Shown here: one piece after another, positions 24,157-35,176 of the stretch
Layout of the letters: each line of letters begins with the position of its first letter
Numbering within the stretch: the first letter of the stretch is position 1
Source: Deltaproteobacteria bacterium
GTDB lineage: Bacteria; Desulfobacterota; Desulfomonilia; UBA1062
Reading direction: 5' to 3'
Assembly: GCA_018436855.1 (NCBI GenBank)
Contig: JAHDKO010000042.1
Location: 1 to 60,466, forward strand
Length of the DNA: 60,466 nucleotides
Position numbers and translations under genes: made by a program
The notes under the pieces: model-generated
The model's input: the letters and a program-made list of their open reading frames with translations, nothing else
Database searches by the model: none
What the model was told of the DNA's origin: nothing

Positions 24157-24450
24157 GTGAAGATAACCGACGACGAAGTTCTGCATGTGGCGGCACTCGC
24201 CCGTATACGGCTCGATGACGGCGAGGTCCGGGGCTTGAGAAGCCAGCTCGACAAGATCCTCGGCTATATGGATATCCTCGCGGCCGTGGACACCGCGGGC
24301 GTGGACCCCACCCATCACCCGCTGCCCCTGGTCAATGCCATGCGGGACGATCTCGAGCAGGGATGCCAGGAGCTGGCGGATGTTCTCCGGAACGCGCCGC
24401 AGCACGAGGACGGTTATATCGCGGTGCCCAGGGTGATTGGACAGGGATGA
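24157..24450 (+). CDS. gatC: Aspartyl/glutamyl-tRNA amidotransferase subunit C
   Basis: 97 residues from a GTG at 24157 (VKITDDEVLHVAALARIRLDD), the usual GatC length. A typical DPTHHPLPLVNAMRDD segment sits in the middle. GGAG at 24139-24142 is 14 bases away, so the nearer TTG at 24145 or a GTG at 24088 are alternatives. GatC clamps GatA to GatB in the transamidase that makes Gln-tRNA(Gln) or Asn-tRNA(Asn) from mischarged precursors. It starts a five-gene unit. Confidence 0.85.
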   Translation: MKITDDEVLHVAALARIRLDDGEVRGLRSQLDKILGYMDILAAVDTAGVDPTHHPLPLVNAMRDDLEQGCQELADVLRNAPQHEDGYIAVPRVIGQG

Positions 24451-24456
24451 GAGAGA

Positions 24457-25874
24457 ATGCTTGAGACTGCGCGGCAATACCGGAGGTACGAGAAATCGCC
24501 GGTCGAGGAGACCCGGGCGTTTCTCGAAAAGATCCGCAGCGATCCCTTTAATGCATTCGTCACCATTGACGAGGCAGGGGCGCTCAGAGATGCGCAGGCT
24601 GCTGAAGAGCTCCTGAAGTCACAGGAGCCGGGCGCGCTGGCAGGAATCCCCGTGGCGGTCAAGGACAATATCTGTACCAGGGGGCTGCGTACCACCTGTG
24701 CCTCGAAGATCCTCTCCGATTTTGTCCCCACCTTTGACGCCACCGTTGTCAAAAGGCTGAAGGAGCAGGGCGCCGTCATCCTGGGCAAGACAAACCTGGA
24801 CGAGTTCGCCATGGGCTCCACCACGACCTCGAGCATTGCCGGTCCCACCCGCAATCCCCGCGACCCGTCGAGAACGCCCGGCGGCTCCAGCGGCGGTTCG
24901 GGCGCGGCCGTGGCGGCCGAGCTGTGCGCGGGCGCGCTCGGATCTGATACCGGAGGGTCGATCCGCATGCCTGCAAGCTTCTGCGGTATCACCGGGCTCA
25001 AGCCCACCTATGGCTCGGTTTCCCGCTACGGGCTCGTGGCCTTCGCCTCCTCCCTCGACCAGATCGGCCCCATGGCGCCAACCGCCCGTGATGCGGCCGT
25101 GCTCTTCGATGCGATCAAGGGCCACGACCCACTCGACTCCACCAGCGTGCCACGGGACTACGGGCCCACGGAACTCGACGGGATCGATCTGAAAGGCCTG
25201 CGGATCGGAGTGCCCGAAGAGTTTTTCGGAGAGGGACTGAACCCGGAGGTGAAAGCCGCGGTACGATCCGGAATCGAAACCTTGGAGGATATGGGCGGCC
25301 GGGTGGTACAGATCGGGCTTCCCCATGTCGGATACGGGGTGGCGGTCTACTATATCGTGGCCACCGCAGAGGCGAGCTCGAACCTCGCCCGATACGACGG
25401 GGTACGTTATGGGCTGAGGGCGCAGGGCGCACTCGACTTGGGCGACATGTACGCCCTGACGAGGGCGACGGGTTTCGGCCCCGAGGTCAAACGCCGGATC
25501 ATGCTGGGCACCTATGCGCTCTCCGCCGGGTATTACGACGCCTATTACCGGAAGGCATCGCAGGTGAGGACCCTGATCGCTCAAGACTTCCGCCGGGCCT
25601 TCTCCCGGTGCGACATCATAGTCGGCCCTACCACGCCGGTCACGGCCTTCAGGCTCGACGAGATGATCGACGACCCCTTGAGCCTCTATCTCCTGGACAT
25701 CTACACGATCCCGGCGAATCTCGCCGGCCTGCCCGCACTCAGCATCCCTTGCGGCTTCGACTCGCTCGGTCTGCCCGTGGGCATGCAGCTCATGGCGCCG
25801 CACTTCCGGGAAGATCTCCTGCTCGGGGCCGGGATCTCGTTCCAGGACCGGACCACCTATCATCAGGAGGGGCC

Positions 25875-25878
<4 letters not shown>
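24457..25878 (+). CDS. gatA: Aspartyl/glutamyl-tRNA amidotransferase subunit A
   Basis: 473 residues, usual for GatA. The amidase signature [16 protein letters not shown] (near residue 145) and the preceding VAVKDNI lysine give the Ser-cisSer-Lys catalytic triad. [23 protein letters not shown] is also complete. It liberates ammonia from glutamine (or asparagine) for GatB. It is 6 bases after gatC, and its stop overlaps the gatB ATG. Confidence 0.93.
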
Positions 25879-27304
<1,426 letters not shown>

Positions 27305-27308
<4 letters not shown>

Positions 27309-28498
27309 AAAAACTGCATATTGCCGATACCGATCAGATTCGTTCAGGTGAGGTGACGGATGTGTACTTTGTCCGGACCGAAAAGATTCTCAGGGAAAAG
27401 AACCTGGACAAGCACGTCTGCATGGAGATCTTCCTCAAGAAGCTTCCGGAAAGGCAGTATCGCTGGGGCGTGTTCGCCGGGCTTGAAGAGGTGTGCGTGC
27501 TCCTGGAGGGACGGCCGGTCACGGTGAGCGCCCTGCCCGAGGGAAGCGTGTTCTCTCCCCAGACCCCGGTCCTGACTATAGAAGGTGGATATCTGGACTT
27601 CGGCGAGCTGGAGACCGCGATCTTGGGCTGCCTCTGCCAGGCCTCGGGCATCGCCACCAAGGCCTCGCGCTTTCGCGTAGCCGTGGGCAATAAGACACTG
27701 ATGAGCTTCGGGGCGAGGCGCATGCACCCCGCCATCGCACCCATGGTCGAGCGCGCCGCCTTCATCGGAGGGTGCGACGGGGTCTCGGCCGTGGCGAGCG
27801 CGCGGCTTATCGGCGAGAAGCCCTCGGGCACCATCCCCCATGCCCTCGTCCTCATCGTGGGCGACACCGTTGAGGCCACAAGGGCCTTTGACGAAGTGAT
27901 CGACAGAAGCGTTCCCCGGGTCTCGCTGATCGACACCTTCCAGGACGAGAAGTTCGAGGCTGTCCGCGTGGCGGAAAACCTCGGATCCCGCCTGTTCGGT
28001 GTCCGGCTCGACACTCCCTCGTCCCGGAGGGGCGATTTCATGAACATCCTCAAAGAGGTCCGCTGGGAGCTCGACCTCAGGGGTTTCACTGACGTGAAGC
28101 TCATCGTCTCGGGCGGCCTCGATATCCCGGACGTGCTCGAGCTCAAAGACGTGGTGGACGCCTTCGGCGTGGGCACGCACATCTCCAGCGCGGCAGTGCT
28201 CGACTTTTCCATGGATATCGTGGAGGTCGAGGGCAAGCCCCTGGCCAAACGGGGCAAGCTCTCGGGCAAAAAGTCCGTGCTGCGATGCCCGTCGTGCGGG
28301 GAGGATGCCGTGGTGCCCTATGGATCGGCGTACACCTGCGGGTGCGGCGGCGAGCCCGTGCCCCGTCTGGTGAACGTCATGGAATCGGGCAGCATGGTAT
28401 ATGATTTTCCCACGCCCCGGCAGATACGGGCGCGGTGCATCGAAGAGCTCGATGCGCTTCGCAGAGGCGCCCCGAAAAAGGAATTTCTCGGCCTATGA
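27305..28498 (+). CDS. pncB: Nicotinate phosphoribosyltransferase (with C-terminal zinc ribbon)
   Basis: 397 residues. Seen are [13 protein letters not shown] at the start, [27 protein letters not shown] in the middle, and [16 protein letters not shown] and [10 protein letters not shown] of the type-II phosphoribosyltransferase barrel. The last 80 residues hold [22 protein letters not shown], a zinc ribbon seen in the short archaeal-type enzymes. It makes nicotinate mononucleotide from nicotinate and PRPP for NAD salvage. Its ATG overlaps the gatB stop. Confidence 0.88.
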
Positions 28499-29484
28499 TC
28501 AGCCCCTTCTTCTTTGAAAAAAACACCCTGTCCATCCTCGACCAGCGGATGCTTCCGGAAAAAGAGGTCTGGATTCCCTGCACGGAAGCGGACGATGTGG
28601 CTCAGGCCATCCGGACGCTCGCGGTACGCGGGGCACCGGCCATCGGGATCGCGGCCGCATACGGATGCGCCCTGGCCGCCCGGTCGGGAAGGAACAGTTT
28701 GGAAAAGGCCGCGCAGATCCTCATCGAGGCGCGGCCCACGGCGGTCAACCTTTCCTGGGCGGTCCGCAGGGTGCTCGATGCGCTCACGTGCGTACCGGAA
28801 AGCGGGCTGTACGATACGGCCCTGAAAGAGGCCGGTGAGATCTGGGAAGAGGAAAAAAGGGCCAACGAGGCCATGGCGCAGATCGGCGCGGCCCTGTTTC
28901 CCGAGGGGAAGGCAAGCTCGGTGCTCACCCACTGCAATGCCGGATCGCTTGCGACCGGGGGCATCGGCACGGCCCTGGGCGTTGTCCGGAAGCTCTACGA
29001 GCAGGGAAAGCTCTCAAGGGTCTATATGGACGAGACCAGGCCCTTGCTGCAGGGAGCCAGGATCACGGCCTACGAGATGTGCCGCTTATGCATACCGGCC
29101 ACACTCATTACGGACAGCATGGCGGGCTGGCTCATGAAGCAGGGCAGGATCGACGCCGTGATCGTTGGTGCCGACCGCATCGCGAGGAACCTCGACGCCG
29201 CCAACAAGATCGGCACCTATTCGCTCGCCGTGCTGGCCCGCAGCCACGGCATTCCATTCTATGTCGCGGCGCCCCTTTCCACCTTCGACCCCCATATCGC
29301 GACCGGGGCTGAGATACCCATCGAGGAGCGCCATCAGGAAGAGGTCCTCTCGTTCCAGGGATGCAGGTGCGCGCCCGAGGTGGAGGTGTTCAACCCGGCC
29401 TTCGACGTGACCGGCCACGAGCTGATCACCGCAGTCATCACCGAAAGAGAGGTCTTGTACCCGGACGGCGGGGGGCTTGCCTGA
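28495..29484 (+). CDS. mtnA: S-methyl-5-thioribose-1-phosphate isomerase (MtnA/eIF2B-like)
   Basis: 329 residues from the ATG at 28495, overlapping the pncB stop (ATGA). RGAPAIGIAAAYG near 43, THCNAGSLATGGIGTALGVV with the catalytic cysteine near 145, and VYMDETRPLLQGARITAYE near 180 are diagnostic. IVGADRIARNLDAANKIGTYSLA with the catalytic aspartate near 225 completes the set. It acts in methionine salvage, but members also act on ribose-1,5-bisphosphate in nucleotide recycling. It is the last gene of the gat unit. Confidence 0.9.
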   Translation: MISPFFFEKNTLSILDQRMLPEKEVWIPCTEADDVAQAIRTLAVRGAPAIGIAAAYGCALAARSGRNSLEKAAQILIEARPTAVNLSWAVRRVLDALTCVPESGLYDTALKEAGEIWEEEKRANEAMAQIGAALFPEGKASSVLTHCNAGSLATGGIGTALGVVRKLYEQGKLSRVYMDETRPLLQGARITAYEMCRLCIPATLITDSMAGWLMKQGRIDAVIVGADRIARNLDAANKIGTYSLAVLARSHGIPFYVAAPLSTFDPHIATGAEIPIEERHQEEVLSFQGCRCAPEVEVFNPAFDVTGHELITAVITEREVLYPDGGGLA

Positions 29485-29676
29485 GACTCTCCCGGGAGGA
29501 TGCGCTCCCCGGCCCGGGCCCGGCAATGTCCGGCCCGATTTTCGACCATGCCTTCTCGCTTCGACTTGAAAACAACGAGGCACCCCGCATCGGCCTGGGA
29601 AGATCACCCCTCCTGAGCCGAGCCTGGTAGAAGACCGCCACATTTCCCGGTCAGCCCCCCTTCGAGAAGGCCGCCT

Positions 29677-30327
29677 TCAGAAAGGCATCCCGGCGGGCTT
29701 TCGTCCGTTGCCGTTTCCCGGATTGGAGATGATGAGGCGGTACTCGCCCTTAAACCATTCCTTCTTGAGCATCCGGTCTTCGGTGACGGACAGCTCTTTC
29801 TGCTGCAGGAGGTCGAAGAAGTCCTGCTCGTAGGTCACCCTGCCGAAGTCGATGGTGGTGACGTACTTCAGGCGGGGCTTGATGAAGTCGAGCAGGGGCG
29901 AGCGGTCTTTGAACATGGTCTGGAAGAACACGACCTTTCCTTCGGGCCTGAGCCAGGGCTTGATCCTCTCCAGCACGAGCTGCTGGTCGTGAAAGAGCAT
30001 GAAACTCATGCTGAAGAGTATATAGTCGAAATACTGATCCTGTGGCGGCATGTAGGATTCCACGGCCGAATGCTGCACACGGATATTGTCGCTCAGGCCC
30101 CACCGCCGGATGAGACTCCTGCAGTGCTTCAGATACTGCCGGTTGATATCGATTCCAATGATGTCGAGCCCTTTCGAACGGATCAGCCGGTGATACTGCC
30201 TGATCATGATCCCGTTGCCGATGCCCACGTCGAGAATTCTGGACCCGGGGGGGAAGTATTCAAGACAGTTCTGATAACAGATATGCGTCACATCATCGAT
30301 TATGAGCTTGTAGAGATAATTGATCAT
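29677..30327 (-). CDS. SAM-dependent methyltransferase, class I
   Basis: 216 residues from the ATG at 30327, which has AGGA about 8 bases upstream (an in-frame start at 30381 adds an unlikely tail). Motif I is ILDVGIGNGIMIRQY; IIGIDINRQYLKHC is the acidic ribose loop; DYILFSMSFMLFHDQQ and LRPEGKVVFFQTMF are the post-I motifs. The substrate is unknown. It stands alone, convergent with mtnA. Confidence 0.7.
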   Translation of the reverse strand: MINYLYKLIIDDVTHICYQNCLEYFPPGSRILDVGIGNGIMIRQYHRLIRSKGLDIIGIDINRQYLKHCRSLIRRWGLSDNIRVQHSAVESYMPPQDQYFDYILFSMSFMLFHDQQLVLERIKPWLRPEGKVVFFQTMFKDRSPLLDFIKPRLKYVTTIDFGRVTYEQDFFDLLQQKELSVTEDRMLKKEWFKGEYRLIISNPGNGNGRKPAGMPF

Positions 30328-30460
30328 TGCACCAGTCCTGTAAGCATAACAATAATGGTAAGGATGCAATAGTGAAAGCACAAGTAATTATCAAGCAAAA
30401 TCTTTCAAAAAAGATTGAATATCCAGTGTGATAGGGTTTGTTGTGAAGCAAGGAAGCCGC

Positions 30461-30482
30461 TGTCCCGCATGCCTCCGGGACA
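30461..30482. other. Hairpin in the 30.4-30.5 kb gap
   Basis: TGTCCCG (30461-30467) and CGGGACA (30476-30482) pair around 8 bases; an alternative stem CCCGCAT/ATGCGGG extends to 30491. It lies past the stop of the ferredoxin-domain gene at 30522. There is no T-run, so a Rho-independent terminator is not shown. Confidence 0.35.
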
Positions 30483-30521
30483 GGATGCGGGGGAGTCCGG
30501 TGCCGGAGAAGGAACGCAGGG

Positions 30522-31670
30522 CTACGACCGCGCCCTGCCGATCATGACCTTGAGCGCAGAGAGAACGCCGGCCGGGAGTATTCTCATGCAGAAGGACGCC
30601 CAGCTCTTCGATGGGGGATCGTGCAGGGGATTCTCTTCCATGATGATGGCCTGCTGCCTGCAGGATTCAACGCACAGCCCGCATCCGATGCATTTGTCAG
30701 GGTAAAACACATGGGAAGAGCCTTGAAGCCCGTGGGCGTTCGTGTTGCACACCCGCACGCACAGGCCGCAGCCGGTGCAGAGACCTTCGTCAATGCGGGC
30801 CAGGAAGTGGGGACGGGCCAGGGATACCCGGCCTCCGTAATGGTTGATCGACTCGATGTAGTGGCAGCAGCAGTCGCAGCAGGTGCACACGGCGTTAGCG
30901 TTCGAGGGTTCGAGGTTTGCCGCCATGAACACGAGGTTCTTTTTCCACCGCTCACGCACGATCGCGTGCATCTCTTCCCTGCTCACCATCCGTCCGCTCC
31001 CTGCTTCCGCCACTGAGAGCGCGAAGGATCCGAACACCAGGCATCCGTCTTCGGCAGAGGCCCTGCTGCAGGGACTGCCGGAAAAGAGCTGGGACTGCCT
31101 GCACTGGCAGACGTTCAGAACCGCCATGTGCTCGTGCGAGGCGATCATCTTCGACATGAGGTCTGCATCCACCACGCGGCTCTTCTGCTCGACCGCGCTC
31201 TGCAGGGGAATATTGCGGATCACGGGGCTGGGCCTTGTGCTGTATCCGCTCGTGTACCCGGTCGCAAACAGGGCGTTGATGAGCCGGGCGTATCGGCGGT
31301 GCCAGGGCGTGTCGCTGCCTTCCATGAGGAGATATTCGAACATTCCCGGGATAAGAGGCAGCAGTGCATACCCTCTCTGTGAGCCGAAGATGACCTTCCG
31401 CTTCGCCATGGCGTCGAGAAGGGCGGCCGCTTCCCCAGGGGGCATCTTGGCCCTGCGTGCGATCCGGTTCAGCGATCGGGGAATGTAGTAGGGAAGGTGG
31501 AGGGCCAGACCGGCCTCACGGGGGCTGAAGAGGTGCGATATCAGCTCAATGAGCTGCTCGCTGACCGGCGGACCGAAGAGCCAGACCGAGCTGAAGACCT
31601 TCGCCAGCTCGGCGTGCTCAGGCTGGACAGACTTTGTCTCGTCCAAGGAACCTCCTTGTGCATTCCTCAT
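30522..31670 (-). CDS. Ferredoxin-domain protein with N-terminal helical/winged-helix region
   Basis: 382 residues. Residues 60-110 (SLNRIARRAKMPPGEAAALLDAMAKRKVI) look like a winged helix. Between 180 and 275 there are clustered cysteines (NVCQCRQS, GSPCSRA, AVCTCCDCCCHY). Two [4Fe-4S] motifs follow near 295 and 325 (CTGCGLCVRVCN and CIGCGLCVESCR). This layout is that of a family of 4Fe-4S proteins common in anaerobes with unknown partners. A Shine-Dalgarno AAGGAGG lies within the first codons, 4 bases before an in-frame TTG, so the true start may be about 8 codons downstream of the ATG at 31670. Confidence 0.75.
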   Translation of the reverse strand: MRNAQGGSLDETKSVQPEHAELAKVFSSVWLFGPPVSEQLIELISHLFSPREAGLALHLPYYIPRSLNRIARRAKMPPGEAAALLDAMAKRKVIFGSQRGYALLPLIPGMFEYLLMEGSDTPWHRRYARLINALFATGYTSGYSTRPSPVIRNIPLQSAVEQKSRVVDADLMSKMIASHEHMAVLNVCQCRQSQLFSGSPCSRASAEDGCLVFGSFALSVAEAGSGRMVSREEMHAIVRERWKKNLVFMAANLEPSNANAVCTCCDCCCHYIESINHYGGRVSLARPHFLARIDEGLCTGCGLCVRVCNTNAHGLQGSSHVFYPDKCIGCGLCVESCRQQAIIMEENPLHDPPSKSWASFCMRILPAGVLSALKVMIGRARS

Positions 31671-31680
31671 GATCCTTCTT

Positions 31681-31704
31681 AAAAAAGAGGATCACGCGGT
31701 GATC
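31681..31704 (-). terminator. Hairpin plus T-run directly upstream of the ferredoxin-domain gene (possible attenuator)
   Basis: Read on the minus strand, GATCAC-cgc-GTGATC (31690-31704) is followed by CTCTTTTTT and then, within about 15 bases, by the ribosome site and ATG at 31670. It has the shape of an intrinsic terminator in the 5' leader. It could stop transcription from outside or attenuate this gene. Confidence 0.45.
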
Positions 31705-32062
31705 TCACCTGCTGCAATGCCGTCAATATATACCATTTCAAGCCGGATGACATGCGTTTTCTGTCAATAAGATGAGAGATCCTTTGAGGGGCAAGCCATG
31801 GGCTCCTCCCGCAGCAGACTTGTACGGGAATCAGATCCGACCGTGGGATGTCCCTCAGAAGGGATCGTGAGAAGGAGGATGGAGGCCCCCCCTCGGGGCT
31901 GAGGACATCCTGTGGAAACGCCCTCGAAGGCATGCCGCCAACCCCGTTGCAGTGCCGGAGATCAAGAGCGTTACCGACCCTTGAGGCTTCAATTCTCGGG
32001 TGAGAATCGTCTTGTTTCTGCAGCATTGCCTGAAAGGAAACTGAGCTTATATTCATTTTGCC
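31705..32062. other. Intergenic region before the TonB receptor, no gene seen
   Basis: About 360 bases between divergent genes. I looked for a cobalamin riboswitch because of the TonB receptor downstream, but saw no convincing B12 box or conserved core. Several GC-rich inverted stretches are present (for example around 31885-31900). A structured leader remains possible. Confidence 0.4.
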
Positions 32063-32091
32063 TTGACACGAAAGGAGCCCAGCTGTTTAAT
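32063..32091 (+). promoter_or_regulatory. Sigma-70 promoter of the TonB receptor gene
   Basis: A perfect TTGACA (32063-32068), a 17-base spacer and TTTAAT (32086-32091) stand 47 bases before the ATG at 32139. This is the best sigma-70 match seen in the window. Confidence 0.7.
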
Positions 32092-32138
32092 GTGCTCATC
32101 CAGATATATATAAACAACAGCGTAATGGAGGATAGTAT

Positions 32139-34157
32139 ATGAGGGGCATAATTTTGGCAGCTACGATCGGGCTTTTCTTTGCACCGATCCCATGCGTACA
32201 GGAAGTTGCATCCGCCGAGTCCGGGTCCCAGGTGTTCGAACTGGGCGAAATTCTCGTCACCGCCGAACAGGAACAGGTCGACCTCGCCACCACGGTCACG
32301 ACCGTAACACAGGAGGATATCAGGCAGCAGGGCGCGCAGAACGTGGCCGACGCACTGGATCTACTCCCCGGGGTCGATGTGCAGATGGGGGGAAAAGGCC
32401 AGTCGTTCGTGAGCATCCGCGGCTTCGACCAGGGTGACGTCAAGATACTCATTGACGGCGTACCGGTCTACGAGCAGTACTACCGGACCCTGGATCTCTC
32501 ACTCATCCCGTCGGACGCAATCTCGAAGATTGTGGTCACCAAGGGCGCGTCCTCGGTGCTCTACGGTGCGAACACCATGGGAGGGGTCATCAACATCGTG
32601 ACCAAAAAAGGCGGCAAGAAGCCCGTGACCGAGCTCATCAGCTCCTACGGCAACAATGCTACCCAGGCCTACATCCTCAACCACGGCGCGGCTCTCGGCG
32701 ACCTCAACTACTGGCTGACCGCGAGCTACCGTTCGTCCGACGGCTTCGAGCTCTCCGACGACTTCAACGAAAACAACCCGCACACGGGCATGGGCACGTC
32801 GTACAACGAGGACGGCGGAACCCGGGACCTGAGCGATTACATCAAGCGCACCATCAACGCGAAGATCGGCTACGAGCCCGATGCCGACACGAAACTGTAT
32901 CTTTCCTTCGACTACCACAACAACGAGCGCGGCATCCCCACGGAAAGTTCCCGGTACTGGTACTTCACCACCTGGGATCAGTGGCATGCGAACCTCGTGG
33001 GCCAGAAGACCCTTGCGTATTTCGTCACGCTCAAGGGCAGGCTCTTCTATACCAGGCACACTGACGAGCTGACCGATGTGGGCTGGGACGAAGATCACAC
33101 GTCAACCCCGAAGTGGTTCGAAACCAGTGAGTACGACGGATATTCCCGGGGAGGCGAGCTGCAGAGCGCGTTCGATTTCGGTGACGCAAGCCTGCTGAAG
33201 ATCGGCTTCAGCTATACCAGAGACAGGACAAAACAGACCGAGTTCTGCGACGAGGAATGCATGGGAGTCATACGATGGGGAGATCCCGTGGGGTATCAGC
33301 CCGAAGAGGAGTATGTGACCGACACCTATACCTTTGCCGTCGAGGACGAGATCAACCCCACCGACAAGCTTTCCCTGGTCTTCGGCGCGAGCTATGATTA
33401 TCATGATCCGAAAAAGGCGACCGACGGCGGTGCCGATCTGCCCGAAATACCCGACAGCACATCCACGTTCAATCCCCAGGTGGGCGTGGTCTATTATGCG
33501 ACCAGCGCCACCACGGTTCACGCATCCGTCGGGAAAAAGACCAGGTTCCCGCACATGCAGGAGCTGTACAGCAACTATGCAGGCGGCAATCCGGAGCTGG
33601 ACCCGCAGCAGACCATCACCTATGAGGTCGGGGTGGACCACCGGTTCAGCAGCCGTGTCTCCGGTGGAATCGCATTCTTCTACAACGACGTTTCCGACCT
33701 GATATTCAGGAGAGACTACAACGACGAGACCATCTATATCAATGTGGACGATGCAGTCTACCAGGGCTTCGAGGTCTCTCTGGACATGAACCCGCTGGAC
33801 AACCTGTTCACCGGCCTGAATTACACCTACCTGTCCACCCTTGACGAGGAAACGGACAGAGAGCTGGCCGAAAGGCCCCGCCACCGGGTGAACGCGGACG
33901 TGCGCTACCGGTTCGGCTTCGGCCTGACTGCGAGTGTGCAGGGCTCCTATACCCAGAGGCAGTTTGACCAGAATCGCAGGAAACTGCCCGATTTCTTCCT
34001 GCTGGGCGCCCGGCTGGCGCAGGACATCCCGATCACCGACAGAGTCGACACCACGCTCTTTGTCGAAGGTTCCAATCTGACGGACGTGAACTACGACCAG
34101 GACAACGGACCCGAGCCCGGGAGAATGTACCGGGCGGGACTTGCCTTCAGATTCTAG
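32139..34157 (+). CDS. TonB-dependent outer-membrane receptor (BtuB/FepA type)
   Basis: 672 residues. A signal peptide (MRGIILAATIGLFFAPIPCV...ASA) is followed by a TonB-box-like GEILVTAE near residue 36 and a plug domain (DALDLLPGVDVQ, SIRGFDQGDVKILIDGVPVYE, VVTKGASSVLYGANTMGGVINIVTK). A beta-barrel ends in the terminal Phe of YRAGLAFRF. Family size for vitamin B12 or ferric-chelate receptors is 600-750. It precedes exbB-exbD-tonB and an ABC importer, so it passes its ligand to that machinery. The ligand is not evident: no iron box or B12 riboswitch was seen. Confidence 0.9.
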   Translation: MRGIILAATIGLFFAPIPCVQEVASAESGSQVFELGEILVTAEQEQVDLATTVTTVTQEDIRQQGAQNVADALDLLPGVDVQMGGKGQSFVSIRGFDQGDVKILIDGVPVYEQYYRTLDLSLIPSDAISKIVVTKGASSVLYGANTMGGVINIVTKKGGKKPVTELISSYGNNATQAYILNHGAALGDLNYWLTASYRSSDGFELSDDFNENNPHTGMGTSYNEDGGTRDLSDYIKRTINAKIGYEPDADTKLYLSFDYHNNERGIPTESSRYWYFTTWDQWHANLVGQKTLAYFVTLKGRLFYTRHTDELTDVGWDEDHTSTPKWFETSEYDGYSRGGELQSAFDFGDASLLKIGFSYTRDRTKQTEFCDEECMGVIRWGDPVGYQPEEEYVTDTYTFAVEDEINPTDKLSLVFGASYDYHDPKKATDGGADLPEIPDSTSTFNPQVGVVYYATSATTVHASVGKKTRFPHMQELYSNYAGGNPELDPQQTITYEVGVDHRFSSRVSGGIAFFYNDVSDLIFRRDYNDETIYINVDDAVYQGFEVSLDMNPLDNLFTGLNYTYLSTLDEETDRELAERPRHRVNADVRYRFGFGLTASVQGSYTQRQFDQNRRKLPDFFLLGARLAQDIPITDRVDTTLFVEGSNLTDVNYDQDNGPEPGRMYRAGLAFRF

Positions 34158-34177
34158 AGTTCTCCCCCTTGATCAGG

Positions 34178-34222
34178 GAATATCATGAATCGCATCTTGA
34201 TGCGATTCATGATATTCTTCTT
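34178..34222 (+). terminator. Perfect 18-bp hairpin between the receptor and exbB
   Basis: An 18-bp stem without mismatch (34178-34195 with 34200-34217), a 4-base loop CTTG and a following TTCTTC tail. It should end or weaken transcription after the receptor gene, leaving more receptor than ExbB/ABC message, as is common for envelope receptors. The stem is AT-rich and long, so it may also stabilise the 3' end. Confidence 0.65.
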
Positions 34223-34248
34223 CCCGAGATTACGAAAAAAAGGTGTTC

Positions 34249-34800
34249 ATGAATATGGAATGGCTGGCAAAAAGCGGTATAGTCGGGTACGTTCTCGCGG
34301 GCATCTCCATCATCACTCTGGCGGTGTTTCTCGAACGTCTGGTTATCCTTCACTGGGAGCGCAGAAGGCTGAGGCAGGGCAGGGGCATTCTGGAAAAGGT
34401 CACCCAGATGATCAGGGATAATGCCGGGATGCCGGCACAGCAGCTTGCAGAGCTCATCTCGTTCAAGATCGAGGACAAGATCGAGCAGCTCTCTTCGAGC
34501 ATCACGTTCCTGCGTCTGTCCTCGACCATCTCCCCCCTGCTGGGGCTCCTGGGAACCGTGATCGGCATGATCAAGGCGTTCAAACAGGTGTCGGAGATGG
34601 GCGGCATGGTCAAGCCCGCCGTACTTGCCTCCGGCATATGGGTGGCGCTGCTGACCACGGCTGAAGGACTCATAGTCGCCATAGCCGCGTTCTTCATGTA
34701 TCACTACCTCCAGCACCTCGTGGGCAGGATCGGAAAATCCATTGCACGCGAGGCCGAGGTGAAGCTCCTCGAGTACAGAAATGATCCGAATAAATCATAA
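34249..34800 (+). CDS. exbB: ExbB/TolQ/MotA-family proton-channel protein
   Basis: 183 residues from the ATG at 34249 (AAAGGTG upstream). There are three membrane segments: near 10-28, near 95-115 (STISPLLGLLGTVIGMIKAF) and near 125-150 (ASGIWVALLTTAEGLIVAIAAFF). The GLLGTVIGMI and GI--AL-TTA-GL motifs are those of ExbB. It forms with ExbD the inner-membrane motor that energises TonB. It overlaps exbD by 20 bases. Confidence 0.87.
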   Translation: MNMEWLAKSGIVGYVLAGISIITLAVFLERLVILHWERRRLRQGRGILEKVTQMIRDNAGMPAQQLAELISFKIEDKIEQLSSSITFLRLSSTISPLLGLLGTVIGMIKAFKQVSEMGGMVKPAVLASGIWVALLTTAEGLIVAIAAFFMYHYLQHLVGRIGKSIAREAEVKLLEYRNDPNKS

Positions 34801-35176
34801 GCCGAAAAAAAACGGTGAGTTCATGAGCATCGAGATGACGCCCCTGGTGGACGTGGTCTTCCTCCTGCTCATCTTCTTTCTCCTGACCACGTCGTATATC
34901 AATCCGAGCATGGATCTGGACCTGCCCGAGGCGGAGACCTCGCTGATCGACGACCATATGGACCCCTATACCATAGCCATTGCACAAGACGGGTCGTTCA
35001 CGATCAATCAGGAACCTGCCGTGCTCGGGGATATCGGGAAGATACCCCAGGGAAGCGACGTGCTCGTGCTCGAAGACAAGGCGGGGCCGTACGGTGTGTT
35101 TGTCGGCGTCCTCGATGCGCTCCGGAAGAACGGGCATACAAAGATCTCCATTGTAACCGATGAAAAGACCGATTAG
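34781..35176 (+). CDS. exbD: ExbD/TolR-family biopolymer transport protein
   Basis: 131 residues. A basic N-terminus is followed by IEMTPLVDVVFLLLIFFLLTT (residues 17-37) with the essential membrane aspartate, then a periplasmic ExbD domain. It overlaps both exbB (20 bases) and tonB (17 bases), so the three are translated as a coupled set. Confidence 0.9.
   Translation: MIRINHKPKKNGEFMSIEMTPLVDVVFLLLIFFLLTTSYINPSMDLDLPEAETSLIDDHMDPYTIAIAQDGSFTINQEPAVLGDIGKIPQGSDVLVLEDKAGPYGVFVGVLDALRKNGHTKISIVTDEKTD

Noticed and set aside
24619..25863. Long open frame opposite gatA
   Set aside because: GC-rich coding DNA gives long antisense frames; its translation has no family likeness and gatA is complete on the other strand.
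31741..32062. Cobalamin riboswitch upstream of the TonB receptor
   Set aside because: Fragments such as GGGAATC and GCAGTGCCGGAG occur, but the conserved core, the B12 box and their order are missing.
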